64,000 nt of DNA from NCBI GenBank assembly GCA_900768915.1, contig CAAGEQ010000019.1, positions 1 through 64,000 of the forward strand, given 5' to 3'. Below, piece after piece: positions 43,302 to 52,328 of this stretch. The number at the start of each line of letters is the position of its first letter. The first letter of the stretch is position 1. The stretch comes from Candidatus Gastranaerophilales bacterium. Lineage in GTDB: Bacteria; Cyanobacteriota; Vampirovibrionia; Gastranaerophilales; Gastranaerophilaceae. Below the pieces are notes generated by a model. It was not told where the DNA came from, made no database searches, and saw only the letters and a list, made by a program, of their open reading frames with translations. Both the position numbers and the translations under genes were made by a program.

Positions 43302-43925
43302 ATGTTTGAACACATATTAGGGATACTTGTAACACTAATTGAAAAAACTATTACAACATTTGGACCGTTTGGTATAAGTATACTAATGGCTATTGAATCT
43401 TGTAATATTCCATTACCAAGTGAAGCAATATTACCATTTGCTGGTTACTTAGTAACTTTAGGCAAGATTAATAGTATACATACTGCTGCTATCTTTGGTG
43501 CTATTGGTTGTGTTATAGGTTCTATCCCATCATATTATCTTGGATATTTTGGTGGAAGAAATTTCATAGAAAAATATGGAAAATATTTTTTAATATCAAA
43601 TCACGATTTAGAAGTTGCTGATAAATGGGTTGATAAATATGGAGATTTTGCATTTTTCCTTTGCAGAATGCTGCCTGTTATTAGAACATTTATTTCACTT
43701 CCTGCGGGAATATTAAAAGCAAAGAAACGTAACTTTTTCACATTAACATTCTTAGGTTCTTTGATATGGAGTTATGTTTTAGTATTTGTTGGTATAAAAA
43801 TGGGAGAAAACTTTGAAGCATTAAAGTCCATTTGGCATAAATTTGATGCTATAATAATTTTTGTATGTTTAATACTTGGTATTATCTACGTTTACAAACA
43901 TATAAAAGCACTAAAAAACTCATAA
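43302..43925 (+). CDS. DedA-family membrane protein
   Basis: 207 residues with about five membrane segments. The family signature EAILPFAGYLVTLG (Glu in the re-entrant loop), YYLGYFGGRNF, and FFLCRMLPVIRTFISLPAG are all present. DedA proteins are undecaprenyl-phosphate or phospholipid flippases in several bacteria; the exact substrate here is unknown. GGGAG lies eight bases before the ATG. It precedes the trk genes by 47 bases. Confidence 0.9.
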   Translation: MFEHILGILVTLIEKTITTFGPFGISILMAIESCNIPLPSEAILPFAGYLVTLGKINSIHTAAIFGAIGCVIGSIPSYYLGYFGGRNFIEKYGKYFLISNHDLEVADKWVDKYGDFAFFLCRMLPVIRTFISLPAGILKAKKRNFFTLTFLGSLIWSYVLVFVGIKMGENFEALKSIWHKFDAIIIFVCLILGIIYVYKHIKALKNS

Positions 43926-43972
43926 TTTAGTACTAATTGACTTAAAAATTGCTTTGAAGTATATTTTGAAGA

Positions 43973-45316
43973 ATGAATATAATAATATTTGGGGCAACTG
44001 AACTTGGATGTCTGATAGCAACAGAATTTTTTGAAGATCACGACATCACAATAATAGATAAAGAAGAAAAGTTTACAAATAATTTTAACAAACTCGATAT
44101 TGGTTTTGTTACAGGAAATGCATCTAATATTGAAGTACTAAAGCAAGCAAATATCAAAGATGCAGATTTGTTCTTGGCTTGTTCTGAACTTGATGAAGTA
44201 AATATTGTTGCGTGTCTAACAGCAAAACGAATTTCTGGAGTAAGAACTATTTGTTTTGTTAGTAAAGAAGAGTACAAATCTTCACTAGGATTAACAAAAG
44301 ATACAGATTATCCTTGTGATTTATACATTGATGAAGTTATTTGGCCAGAAGAATTACTTACACAAGATATTTTCAGAATTATTACTGTTTCAGAAGCACT
44401 TGATGTAGAAAATTTCGCTGATGGAAAAGCAAGACTACTTGAATACAGAATGAAAGAAAATTCTGTATTAGTTGATAAAAAAATTAGAGAATGTGACTTT
44501 CCAAAAGATACACTCATCGTAGGTATAAAAAAAGATACAGAATTACTTATACCAACTGGTAATACAATTTTAGAAAAAGATGATAAAGCAATCTTTATGG
44601 GTTCATCACACTCCCTTGATAAATTGGCTGGTCGTTTTTTTCACGAAAAAGGTGTAACTAAAAAAGTTACTATTATCGGTGGTGGTAATGTTGGGAAAAT
44701 GTTGGCAGAAAATCTAGAAGATGCGAAACTTAAAGTAAAAATTATTGAACGCAATCCTATCAGATGCGAAAAAATTGCACAAGATTTGTCTAATACATTA
44801 ATTATCAATGGTGATGGCACAGATTTATCTTTGTTAAATGAAGAAGAAATTTCTGACAGTGACGTTGTTGTAAGTGTTACAAATAACGATGAAAAGAATT
44901 TACTATGTTCTTTATTAGCAAAACAACTTGGAGTAAAAAGAGTTATTTCACGAGTTAGTAAGAATGCAAATATTCCTCTATTTGAGAAAGTTGGTATTGA
45001 TATTGCTGTATCAGCAAAAAATGCGGCTCTAAATGAAGTAAAAAATAGTATTACTGGCGGTAATGTAGATATTGTAGCAACTGTAGAACAAGGCAAAGGC
45101 GAAATTTTAGAAATCATCATTCCTGAAAATTACAAAGATACAATGATTAAAGATTTAAAAATGCCAGTAAAAGCAATTGTAAGTATTATTCAAAGAAAAA
45201 ATAAAGTTTTAATACCTAAAGGTGACACAATGATTCGTGCATTAGATAATCTTATAATATTTACTACTAGTGAAAATGCTCCTATTCTACGGGAATATTT
45301 TAAGGTGAAAGAATGA
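43973..45316 (+). CDS. trkA: Trk potassium uptake regulatory protein TrkA
   Basis: 447 residues, cytoplasmic gating subunit of the Trk K+ channel. Two RCK_N Rossmann domains (about 1-125, GATELGCLIATEF; about 223-340, IIGGGNVGKMLAENL) each followed by an RCK_C domain (about 145-215 and 365-445). The second glycine motif fits NAD binding best; the first begins with an altered GATELG. Its last four bases overlap trkH (ATGA), showing translational coupling. Confidence 0.94.
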   Translation: MNIIIFGATELGCLIATEFFEDHDITIIDKEEKFTNNFNKLDIGFVTGNASNIEVLKQANIKDADLFLACSELDEVNIVACLTAKRISGVRTICFVSKEEYKSSLGLTKDTDYPCDLYIDEVIWPEELLTQDIFRIITVSEALDVENFADGKARLLEYRMKENSVLVDKKIRECDFPKDTLIVGIKKDTELLIPTGNTILEKDDKAIFMGSSHSLDKLAGRFFHEKGVTKKVTIIGGGNVGKMLAENLEDAKLKVKIIERNPIRCEKIAQDLSNTLIINGDGTDLSLLNEEEISDSDVVVSVTNNDEKNLLCSLLAKQLGVKRVISRVSKNANIPLFEKVGIDIAVSAKNAALNEVKNSITGGNVDIVATVEQGKGEILEIIIPENYKDTMIKDLKMPVKAIVSIIQRKNKVLIPKGDTMIRALDNLIIFTTSENAPILREYFKVKE

Positions 45317-46776
45317 GAATAAACTATCTTGCTTATGCTTTTGAAATAATATTAAAATATTTTGGATTTGTAATATTTACACCTGTAATATTTTCATTAT
45401 ATTACAAAGAATATACATCTATTATACCATTTGCCATTACTGCGGCACTATCAATTACATTGAGCCTATTATTAAAATTTATTTTTAGGAACTCAAAAGT
45501 CGAAAATCTAAATGATGTAAAAAAAAGTGAAGGTTTATTTATCGTTGCTACATCATGGATTTTAGGTGGACTAATTGCAGCATTACCATATATGTTTTAT
45601 GGAATGTGTCCAATTGATGCATTATTCGAATCAACATCAGGTATTACAACAACAGGTGCTAGTATTTGTGGCAACATTGACTATCCTAAAGCAATATATT
45701 TTTGGAGAGCATTAACGCAATGGATAGGTGGTATGGGCATTATTGTATTATTTATTGCAGTTTTGCCACAATTTGCTGTGGCTGGCCGTCAAATGTTTTT
45801 TGCAGAATCTCCTGGCCCAACGGAAGATAAATTCACCCCACGTATTAGAAGTACGGCATCTGCTTTATGGAAAATCTACATATTTATGACATTATTAGAA
45901 ACTATCCTTCTTAAAATAGCAGGCATGCCATTATTTGATTCTCTTTGTAATAGTTTTTCAACATTGTCTGCAGGTGGTTTTTCCACAAATGCATCAAGCA
46001 CAATGGGTTACAATTCTTACCCTATAACATGGATTATTTTAGTATTTATGGTGATAGCAGGGGCAAACTTTAATTTGCAATATAAAGCACTAATAAAATT
46101 TAATTTTTCAATATTATTTAAAAATGAAGAATTTAGAGCATATATAGCAACGTTTCTTGGGATATCAGCATTAGTTATAACGTCTTTATATATTAACGAT
46201 AAATGTGATATTTTTTATTGTATAACACATGGTATGTACCAAGTTATTTCACTAATGACATCTACGGGTAGTGCTAGTGCAGATTATTCAAATTGGAATT
46301 TATCAACTCAAGTATTATTATTTTTAGCAATGTTTACAGGAGGTTGTGCAAGTTCAGCAAGTGGTGGTATAAAAATTGCCAGATGGGTACTTATATGGAA
46401 AATAATGAGTACAGAAGTAAAGAAAATTTTACATCCAAATGCTGTAATAAACATAAAAATTGATAATACTATCATAAGCAAAGAAATTTTATCTCAAACA
46501 GTTATGTTTGTATGTTTTTACTTAGCCTTAATTGCTATTTCTGTTGTAATAATTACTGTGTTAGAACAAAACGTAACGGTTGGTTTTTCTGGAACTGTTA
46601 CAGCTATTGGGAACATAGGACCAGGATTTGGGCATATAGTTGGTCCAATGAATAGTTTTGAATCTCTACACCCAATATCAAAATTAATTTTTATATTTGA
46701 TATGTATATTGGTCGTCTTGAATTAATCCCATTCTTAGTAATGCTAGAAAGAGATTTTTGGACTTTTAAATGGTAA
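45313..46776 (+). CDS. trkH: Trk potassium transporter membrane subunit
   Basis: 487 residues with about ten membrane segments. Selectivity filter-like loops include SGITTTGAS near 110, STLSAGGFSTNAS near 215, MTSTGSASADYS near 320 and ITAIGNIGPGF-like near 430 (each with the conserved Gly). The end (MLERDFWTFKW) is the usual TrkH tail. It shares four bases with trkA, and its last seven bases precede the start region of the ferredoxin gene. Confidence 0.94.
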   Translation: MRINYLAYAFEIILKYFGFVIFTPVIFSLYYKEYTSIIPFAITAALSITLSLLLKFIFRNSKVENLNDVKKSEGLFIVATSWILGGLIAALPYMFYGMCPIDALFESTSGITTTGASICGNIDYPKAIYFWRALTQWIGGMGIIVLFIAVLPQFAVAGRQMFFAESPGPTEDKFTPRIRSTASALWKIYIFMTLLETILLKIAGMPLFDSLCNSFSTLSAGGFSTNASSTMGYNSYPITWIILVFMVIAGANFNLQYKALIKFNFSILFKNEEFRAYIATFLGISALVITSLYINDKCDIFYCITHGMYQVISLMTSTGSASADYSNWNLSTQVLLFLAMFTGGCASSASGGIKIARWVLIWKIMSTEVKKILHPNAVINIKIDNTIISKEILSQTVMFVCFYLALIAISVVIITVLEQNVTVGFSGTVTAIGNIGPGFGHIVGPMNSFESLHPISKLIFIFDMYIGRLELIPFLVMLERDFWTFKW

Positions 46777-46787
46777 AGGAAATTATT

Positions 46788-47672
46788 ATGAATTCTAAAT
46801 TTTTAAAAATCGATGAAGAAAAATGTATTCATTGTGCAAAGTGTGTAAAAGATTGTGTTGCCGGAAATTTAGAATTAAACGAACAAAAAATTCCACAATG
46901 GACAAAAGATGGTGAAAATAGATGTATAAAGTGTCAACATTGCTTTGCAATTTGTCCAACAGGTGCATTATCAATTTTGAACAAAAATTCTCAAGATGCA
47001 GATAGTATTTTAGAATTTGATGATGAAAACATTCTTAACCTAATAAAATCAAGACGTAGTATTAGATATTACAAACAACAAAATATAGATTCTACAAAAA
47101 TGAACAAACTAAAAGATATGCTAAAATGGACACCTACAGGTTGCAATTTTCACGAATTACATTTTTCAATAATTGATGATATTGAAGTAATGAATGATTT
47201 TAGAAACACAGTTAATAGCAGAATAATAAAATCATTAAAAATCAAACCAATAAATAAATTATTAAATAAATTTTCTAAATATAGAGATGCTTTTATTAAT
47301 GGAGAAGATGTTATATTCAGAAAAGCACCTCACATGATAGTTGTATCAACTCCAATAAGTGCTCCTTGTGCAAATATAGATCCAATCATTGCATTAAGTT
47401 ATTTTGAATTATATGCACATTCACTAAATATTGGAACTTTATGGTGTGGTTTTGCAACAATTTGCTTTACACTATTCCCAGATTTATGTGAATACATAAA
47501 AGTTCCTGATGGTTATAAAGTATCTTATGTAATGTTATTTGGCGATAAAGATGTAAATTATCAAAGAACAACATTACCTGAAGATTTTGAAATAGAAAGC
47601 ATAAAAATACCAGAGAAAAAAGCCTCGCTATTGAGTAATATTAAGCATTTTTTCCTAAATATTATTAGATAA
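46788..47672 (+). CDS. Ferredoxin-nitroreductase fusion protein
   Basis: 294 residues from ATG 46788, chosen for AAAGGA seven bases upstream. The first 70 residues carry two [4Fe-4S] motifs (CIHCAKCVKDC and CIKCQHCFAICP). The rest (about 80-280) is a nitroreductase fold with SRRSIRYYKQQ, the FMN contact, and MLKWTPTGCN. It probably reduces a small substrate with electrons delivered through its own clusters, typical of anaerobes. It follows trkH, then comes a terminator. Confidence 0.88.
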   Translation: MNSKFLKIDEEKCIHCAKCVKDCVAGNLELNEQKIPQWTKDGENRCIKCQHCFAICPTGALSILNKNSQDADSILEFDDENILNLIKSRRSIRYYKQQNIDSTKMNKLKDMLKWTPTGCNFHELHFSIIDDIEVMNDFRNTVNSRIIKSLKIKPINKLLNKFSKYRDAFINGEDVIFRKAPHMIVVSTPISAPCANIDPIIALSYFELYAHSLNIGTLWCGFATICFTLFPDLCEYIKVPDGYKVSYVMLFGDKDVNYQRTTLPEDFEIESIKIPEKKASLLSNIKHFFLNIIR

Positions 47673-47739
47673 TATGCTCACATAAATTAATATTGTATAT
47701 ACTATTTAAATATAAAATCTTTAAGAAAAATTTAATATT

Positions 47740-47768
47740 AAGAATTATAAAAATTCTTGTTTTTTTTT
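47740..47768 (+). terminator. Rho-independent terminator of the trk / nitroreductase operon
   Basis: AAGAATT pairs with AATTCTT around ATAAA, then G and nine T. The stem is short but the T tract is long. Confidence 0.7.
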
Positions 47769-47848
47769 ACAAAGTTTAATAAAGCTTGAAAATGAAGTTA
47801 TAAAGCAAGGTAAGCAAAAAAATAAAAAAAATAAAATCATCTATATGG

Positions 47849-47998
47849 ATGAAGCATGGAAAAGGATACTTAACATCACAAACTATTAGTGCTAATATAA
47901 TAAAAAGGTTAGTCAGGGAAAGATTGATAAAAGCCCATCGCTGGTCAATATCTATTACACAATCAAGAGACAATATTTATAATGACTTGCGGGACTGA
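47849..47998 (+). CDS. Possible 49-residue ORF in the nrdD leader
   Basis: The frame is open from 47804 to a TGA at 47996-47998 that overlaps the nrdD ribosome site, a stop-free run of 195 bases in A/T-rich DNA. An ATG at 47849 gives 49 basic residues with no known domain and no clear ribosome site. It could be a leader peptide or a relic. The opposite strand is also open here, so chance is possible. Confidence 0.25.
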   Translation: MKHGKGYLTSQTISANIIKRLVRERLIKAHRWSISITQSRDNIYNDLRD

Positions 47999-48013
47999 GG
48001 AGATTTGAAATTT

Positions 48014-50299
48014 ATGAAAGAAACAACTATGAAAAATGGAGAAGTTGTTGAGTTTAGTAACAATTCAACCAATGTAACAAACTCAATTAAAGGAGCAACC
48101 GTAAAAAAGACTGCAGAAGAAAATCAAGACAATAATTTAGGAAAAGTTATTGATCTTGGTAAAAAGTTATCAACTGATAATATCAAGATTGTAAAAAAAG
48201 ATGGTACTTTAGAAGATTACGACATTACAAAAGTAGTAAAAGCAATTAAAAAATCTGCTGCAAGAATGATTATAGAATTGAGTGCAGAAGAAATTGAAAA
48301 AATCTGTAATATCGTTAATAAGAGTGTTGTAAATCTTAGTTATAGCAATATTGAAATCACAAAAATCCATAGCATTGTAGAAAGTGCATTGGAAGATGTT
48401 AACCCAAGAGTTGCAAAAAGTTATAGAGATTACAGAAATTATAAGATAGACTTCGTAACAATGTTAGATAAAGTATTCCAAGAGTCTCAAAGAATTATGT
48501 ACATCGGTGACAAAGAAAATGCAAATGCTGATTCAGCATTAGTTTCTACAAAAAGATCTTTGATTTTCAATGAATTAAATAAAGAATTATATAAGAAATT
48601 TTTCTTAACAGTAGACGAATTACAAGCAATTAGAGATGGCTATATCTATATCCACGATATGTCAGCAAGACGTGACACAATGAATTGTTGTTTATTTGAC
48701 GTAGCCAATGTACTTAAAGACGGTTTTGAAATGGGTAACATTTGGTACAACGAACCAAAATCATTAGATGTTGCTTTTGACGTAATCGGAGATATTGTAA
48801 TGGCTGCTGCAAGTCAACAATATGGAGGTTTTACAGTTCCAGAAGTTGATAAAATTTTAGCACCTTACGCAGAAAAAACTTATGAAAGACAATATAACAG
48901 ATATTTATGTTTAGGTTTGTCTTTTGAAAAAGCGAGAGATGCAGCATTAGAAGATGTAAAAAAAGATTTTGAACAAGGATTCCAAGGTTGGGAATACAAG
49001 TTTAATACAGTTGCTTCATCAAGAGGTGACTATCCATTTATTACAGTTTCTACTGGCTTAGGTACTGGTCAATTTGAAAAATTAGCAACAATTTCTATGC
49101 TAAAAATCAGACAAGGTGGACAAGGTAAAAAAGATTGTAAGAAACCTGTATTGTTCCCTAAAATAGTATTCTTATATGATGAAAATCTTCACGGAGATGG
49201 AAAAATTTCAGAAGATTTATTCCATGCTGGTGTTGAATGTTCTAGAAAAACTATGTATCCAGACTGGTTATCTTTGACTGGCGAAGGTTATGTTGCTAGT
49301 ATGTATAAAAAATATGGTCAAGTTGTATCACCAATGGGTTGTAGAGCATTCTTGTCACCTTGGTATGAAAGAGGTGGAATGAAGCCTGCTGATGCAAATG
49401 ATAAACCTGTATTCGTAGGTCGTTTCAACATTGGTGCTATTAGTTTACACTTACCAATGATTTATGCAAAAGCAAAAAAAGAAAGTAAAGATTTCTATGA
49501 AGTTCTAGATTATTATATGGAACTTATTAGACAACTTCATATTAGAACTTATGATTATCTTGGAGAAATGAAAGCATCTGTAAATCCATTAGCATTCTGT
49601 GAAGGTGGATTCTTAGGTGGACATTTAGGTATCCACGATAAGATTAAGCCTGTATTAAAATCAGCTACTGCTTCATTTGGAATTACAGCATTAAACGAAT
49701 TACAAGAAGTTTACAATGGAAAATCTTTAGTTGAAGACGGTCAATTTGCTATTGAAGTAATGGAATATATAAACAAAAAAGTTAATGAATTCAAAGAAGA
49801 AGATGGTTGGTTATATGCATTATACGGAACACCGGCTGAAAACCTTTGTGGTCTTCAAGTTAAACAATTCCGTAAAAAATATGGTGTAGTTGCTAACGTA
49901 TCAGATAAACCATACGTTTCTAACTCATTCCATTGCCATGTTTCAGAAAATATCACTCCAATTCAAAAACAAGATTTGGAAAAACGTTTCTGGGATTTGA
50001 TGAATGGTGGTAAAATCCAATATGTAAAATATCCTATCAACTACAATAAAAAAGCAGTTGAAACTCTTCTAAAAAGAGCAATGGATATGGGATTCTATGA
50101 AGGTGTAAACCTTGCTCTATCATATTGTGATGATTGCGGACACCAAGAATTAGATATGGATGTTTGTCCTAAATGTGGTTCTAAAAATTTAACAAAAATT
50201 GATAGAATGAATGGTTATTTAGCATATTCTAGAGTTAAAGGTGATTCAAGATTAGCCGCTCACAAAATGGAAGAAATTAAAGATAGAAAGAGTATGTAA
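48014..50299 (+). CDS. nrdD: Anaerobic ribonucleoside-triphosphate reductase
   Basis: 761 residues from ATG 48014; a TTG at 48005 is too close to GAGGAG (47997-48002). An ATP-cone (about 52-140, VVKAIKKSAARMI) for allosteric control is followed by the class III catalytic core (about 150-690, with MNCCLFDVANVL and GFTVPEVDK). The C-terminus has four zinc Cys (CDDCGH and CPKCGS) and the glycyl radical site RMNGYLAY with Gly734. It needs nrdG, which follows after an inverted repeat. Anaerobic DNA synthesis is expected. Confidence 0.97.
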   Translation: MKETTMKNGEVVEFSNNSTNVTNSIKGATVKKTAEENQDNNLGKVIDLGKKLSTDNIKIVKKDGTLEDYDITKVVKAIKKSAARMIIELSAEEIEKICNIVNKSVVNLSYSNIEITKIHSIVESALEDVNPRVAKSYRDYRNYKIDFVTMLDKVFQESQRIMYIGDKENANADSALVSTKRSLIFNELNKELYKKFFLTVDELQAIRDGYIYIHDMSARRDTMNCCLFDVANVLKDGFEMGNIWYNEPKSLDVAFDVIGDIVMAAASQQYGGFTVPEVDKILAPYAEKTYERQYNRYLCLGLSFEKARDAALEDVKKDFEQGFQGWEYKFNTVASSRGDYPFITVSTGLGTGQFEKLATISMLKIRQGGQGKKDCKKPVLFPKIVFLYDENLHGDGKISEDLFHAGVECSRKTMYPDWLSLTGEGYVASMYKKYGQVVSPMGCRAFLSPWYERGGMKPADANDKPVFVGRFNIGAISLHLPMIYAKAKKESKDFYEVLDYYMELIRQLHIRTYDYLGEMKASVNPLAFCEGGFLGGHLGIHDKIKPVLKSATASFGITALNELQEVYNGKSLVEDGQFAIEVMEYINKKVNEFKEEDGWLYALYGTPAENLCGLQVKQFRKKYGVVANVSDKPYVSNSFHCHVSENITPIQKQDLEKRFWDLMNGGKIQYVKYPINYNKKAVETLLKRAMDMGFYEGVNLALSYCDDCGHQELDMDVCPKCGSKNLTKIDRMNGYLAYSRVKGDSRLAAHKMEEIKDRKSM

Positions 50300-50324
50300 T
50301 TTAACATAAGAATAATTATAGTTT

Positions 50325-50361
50325 AAGGTTTTATATGTCAAATTTTTGATAATAAAACCTT
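50325..50361. other. Inverted repeat between nrdD and nrdG
   Basis: AAGGTTTTAT and ATAAAACCTT form a perfect 10-bp stem with a 17-base loop. The position between the two genes of a pair suggests a processing site or attenuator that sets their ratio. It is not followed by a T tract. Confidence 0.5.
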
Positions 50362-50405
50362 TGACTATGTAAAGACGAAATAAGATAATTGAGGGAGCAG
50401 AATTA

Positions 50406-50906
50406 ATGAATTACCATAATATAACAAAAGACGACATGTTAAACGGAGACGGTTTGAGAGTCGTATTATGGGTAGCAGGTTGCAATCATTATTGCAAAGG
50501 TTGTCAAAATCCTGAAACTTGGGATGTTGGTGGTGGAATACCATTTGATAAAGATGCAGAAAAAGAATTATTTGAAGATTTAAATAATTCATATACTTCA
50601 GGTCTAACTTTTAGTGGTGGTGATCCTTTACATCCATTTAACCGCTCTGAAGTATTTAGATTAATTGAAAAATGCAGACATGACTTTCCTGACAAAACAA
50701 TTTGGTTATACACAGGTTATGAATGGGAAGAAGTTTGCCACATTAAAGGAATTGAAAATATTGATGTAATTTGCGTTGGTGAATTCAAGCAAGAACTAAA
50801 CGATAACAATATTCATTGGGTTGGTAGTTCGAACCAAAGAGTTATAGATGTAAAGAAAACTTTAGAAAAAGGTGAAGTTGTTTTACACGAAAAAGCAACT
50901 GTATAA
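50406..50906 (+). CDS. nrdG: Anaerobic ribonucleotide reductase activating protein
   Basis: 166 residues, radical SAM enzyme that makes the glycyl radical on NrdD. Cys26, Cys30 and Cys33 (AGCNHYCKGCQNP) bind the [4Fe-4S] cluster, and LTFSGGDPLHP is the SAM-contact GGE-like motif. GGGAGCAG precedes the ATG. Placement downstream of nrdD matches the usual pair. Confidence 0.95.
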   Translation: MNYHNITKDDMLNGDGLRVVLWVAGCNHYCKGCQNPETWDVGGGIPFDKDAEKELFEDLNNSYTSGLTFSGGDPLHPFNRSEVFRLIEKCRHDFPDKTIWLYTGYEWEEVCHIKGIENIDVICVGEFKQELNDNNIHWVGSSNQRVIDVKKTLEKGEVVLHEKATV

Positions 50907-50927
50907 AATAAAAATTATTGGTTATTA

Positions 50928-50961
50928 AAAAGAACGATAAAACATTATCGTTCTTTTTTTT
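50928..50961 (+). terminator. Rho-independent terminator of nrdD-nrdG
   Basis: A 13-bp stem AAAAGAACGATAA/TTATCGTTCTTTT with an AACA loop ends in TTTT. A second hairpin at about 50964-51000 (AAAATAACCCAATC and its imperfect complement) would stop the convergent fabZ transcript. Confidence 0.88.
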
Positions 50962-51020
50962 ACAAAAATAACCCAATCAAAACGATTGAGTTATTTTTAA
51001 TATTATAAAATAAATAATAA

Positions 51021-51470
51021 CTATTTCATACAAACAGTTAAATCGGCTTCTACAACAGTCTTGCCATCAACTGAACCAACTGCGTGACATTTACCGATAG
51101 GACCTTTAACTCTTGTCATTTCGATAAACATATCTAACCTATCACCTGGTCTTACAATATTTTTAAACCTAACATTATCTATACCAGCAAATAACGTTAA
51201 TTTACCTTTATATTCTGGTAAAGTAGTCAATATTGGAGCAGAACATTGAGCCATTGCTTCAATTTGCAAAACCCCAGGCATAATAGGATTATTTGGAAAA
51301 TGTCCTTGGAAAAACTCTTCATTCATAGTAAGGTTTTTATAACCTTTAGAATATTTACCAGGAACACATTCAGTAATTCTATCAACCAACAAAAATGGAT
51401 ATCTGTGAGGAATCATTTCCATAATTTGTTGAATATCAAAACTCAACTTTTCTTCTGTAACTTCACTCAT
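51021..51470 (-). CDS. fabZ: 3-hydroxyacyl-[ACP] dehydratase FabZ
   Basis: 149 residues, hot-dog fold. HRYPFLLVDRI and GHFPNNPIMPGVLQIEAMAQ hold the catalytic His and Glu. It dehydrates 3-hydroxyacyl-ACP in fatty acid synthesis and sits with the lipid A genes that use the same acyl-ACP pool. GGAGATAAT precedes the ATG; it is ten bases after the lpxC stop. Confidence 0.95.
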   Translation of the reverse strand: MSEVTEEKLSFDIQQIMEMIPHRYPFLLVDRITECVPGKYSKGYKNLTMNEEFFQGHFPNNPIMPGVLQIEAMAQCSAPILTTLPEYKGKLTLFAGIDNVRFKNIVRPGDRLDMFIEMTRVKGPIGKCHAVGSVDGKTVVEADLTVCMK

Positions 51471-51480
51471 TATTATCTCC

Positions 51481-52326
51481 TTATTTTACTTTTATCAATT
51501 TATCTTGTAATAATTTTGCGACTTTTATATGAACAGCATGACCTGCTTCTTTAACCAAAATCTGACATTTCAAATCAAGAGGAGAAACTCCTGTTTGATA
51601 AATATCACCAAATAAATCTAAAATTTTATGCTTAATTGGTTCTTTTTCTGAACGCAAATCAACTGTATAACCATCATCTACAAGTCCCAATGTATTATCA
51701 ATTGTAACACCTTGAGCGAAACCTAACATTTGATATTTTTTTAAATCTTTATAAAAACCAAATGTTCTTGCTTCAATAATTTCTTCAATATTATTTTTGT
51801 CAAAAGCAACCCAACGATTATTCAAATCATTGTGAGCATAATTAACTGCATAAGAAATATATAATTCCTTATCAGGCAAAATAACCATACTAGTTTTACC
51901 ATTCAAATAATATACAGGCTCTTTTACAGTATAAAATTGTTGTTTTTTAGGTCTGTCAACAATACCTGCTTCCTTAAACAATTTTACCCACTCTTTTGAA
52001 CTACCATCAAATATTGGAAATTCTTCTTGAGATAAATAAACGTCAATAGAATCAATTTTCAAGATAGAACAAGCAGCCATAAAATGCTCACATAAAGCGA
52101 CCTTATATTTACAACCGCCCAACAATGTTCTATGTTCACGGCTACCTAAAGTAACATTATGCTCAGTTGAGATAACATTACCTACGTAAGCCTTAAAACT
52201 TTTCTCTTCATTCTTTACGAACAGCCTTATATAACCTTCTTTTGAAGGCTTAATGAGAACCTCACAATCAAGGTTCTTCATCAAAGTATTGCCTTTTGCT
52301 CTAATTTCTTTTGCAATCGTTGTCAT
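51481..52326 (-). CDS. lpxC: UDP-3-O-acyl-N-acetylglucosamine deacetylase
   Basis: 281 residues, committed step of lipid A synthesis. The zinc ligands are in CEHFMAAC (His81) and KHKILDLFGDI (His and Asp), and the catalytic His is in AGHAVHI. FDGSSKEW is the insert pocket segment. The N-terminus diverges from the usual start (no IGLHTG stretch is seen), so the protein is slightly shorter than the 300-residue norm, but the catalytic residues are intact. Two bases separate it from lpxD. Confidence 0.92.
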   Translation of the reverse strand: MTTIAKEIRAKGNTLMKNLDCEVLIKPSKEGYIRLFVKNEEKSFKAYVGNVISTEHNVTLGSREHRTLLGGCKYKVALCEHFMAACSILKIDSIDVYLSQEEFPIFDGSSKEWVKLFKEAGIVDRPKKQQFYTVKEPVYYLNGKTSMVILPDKELYISYAVNYAHNDLNNRWVAFDKNNIEEIIEARTFGFYKDLKKYQMLGFAQGVTIDNTLGLVDDGYTVDLRSEKEPIKHKILDLFGDIYQTGVSPLDLKCQILVKEAGHAVHIKVAKLLQDKLIKVK

Positions 52327-52328
52327 AA

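Noticed and set aside
47776..47973. 65-residue hydrophobic ORF on the minus strand before nrdD
   Set aside because: Lies opposite the 49-residue plus-strand ORF and the terminator region, has no ribosome site and consists of A/T-driven Phe/Leu/Ile codons.
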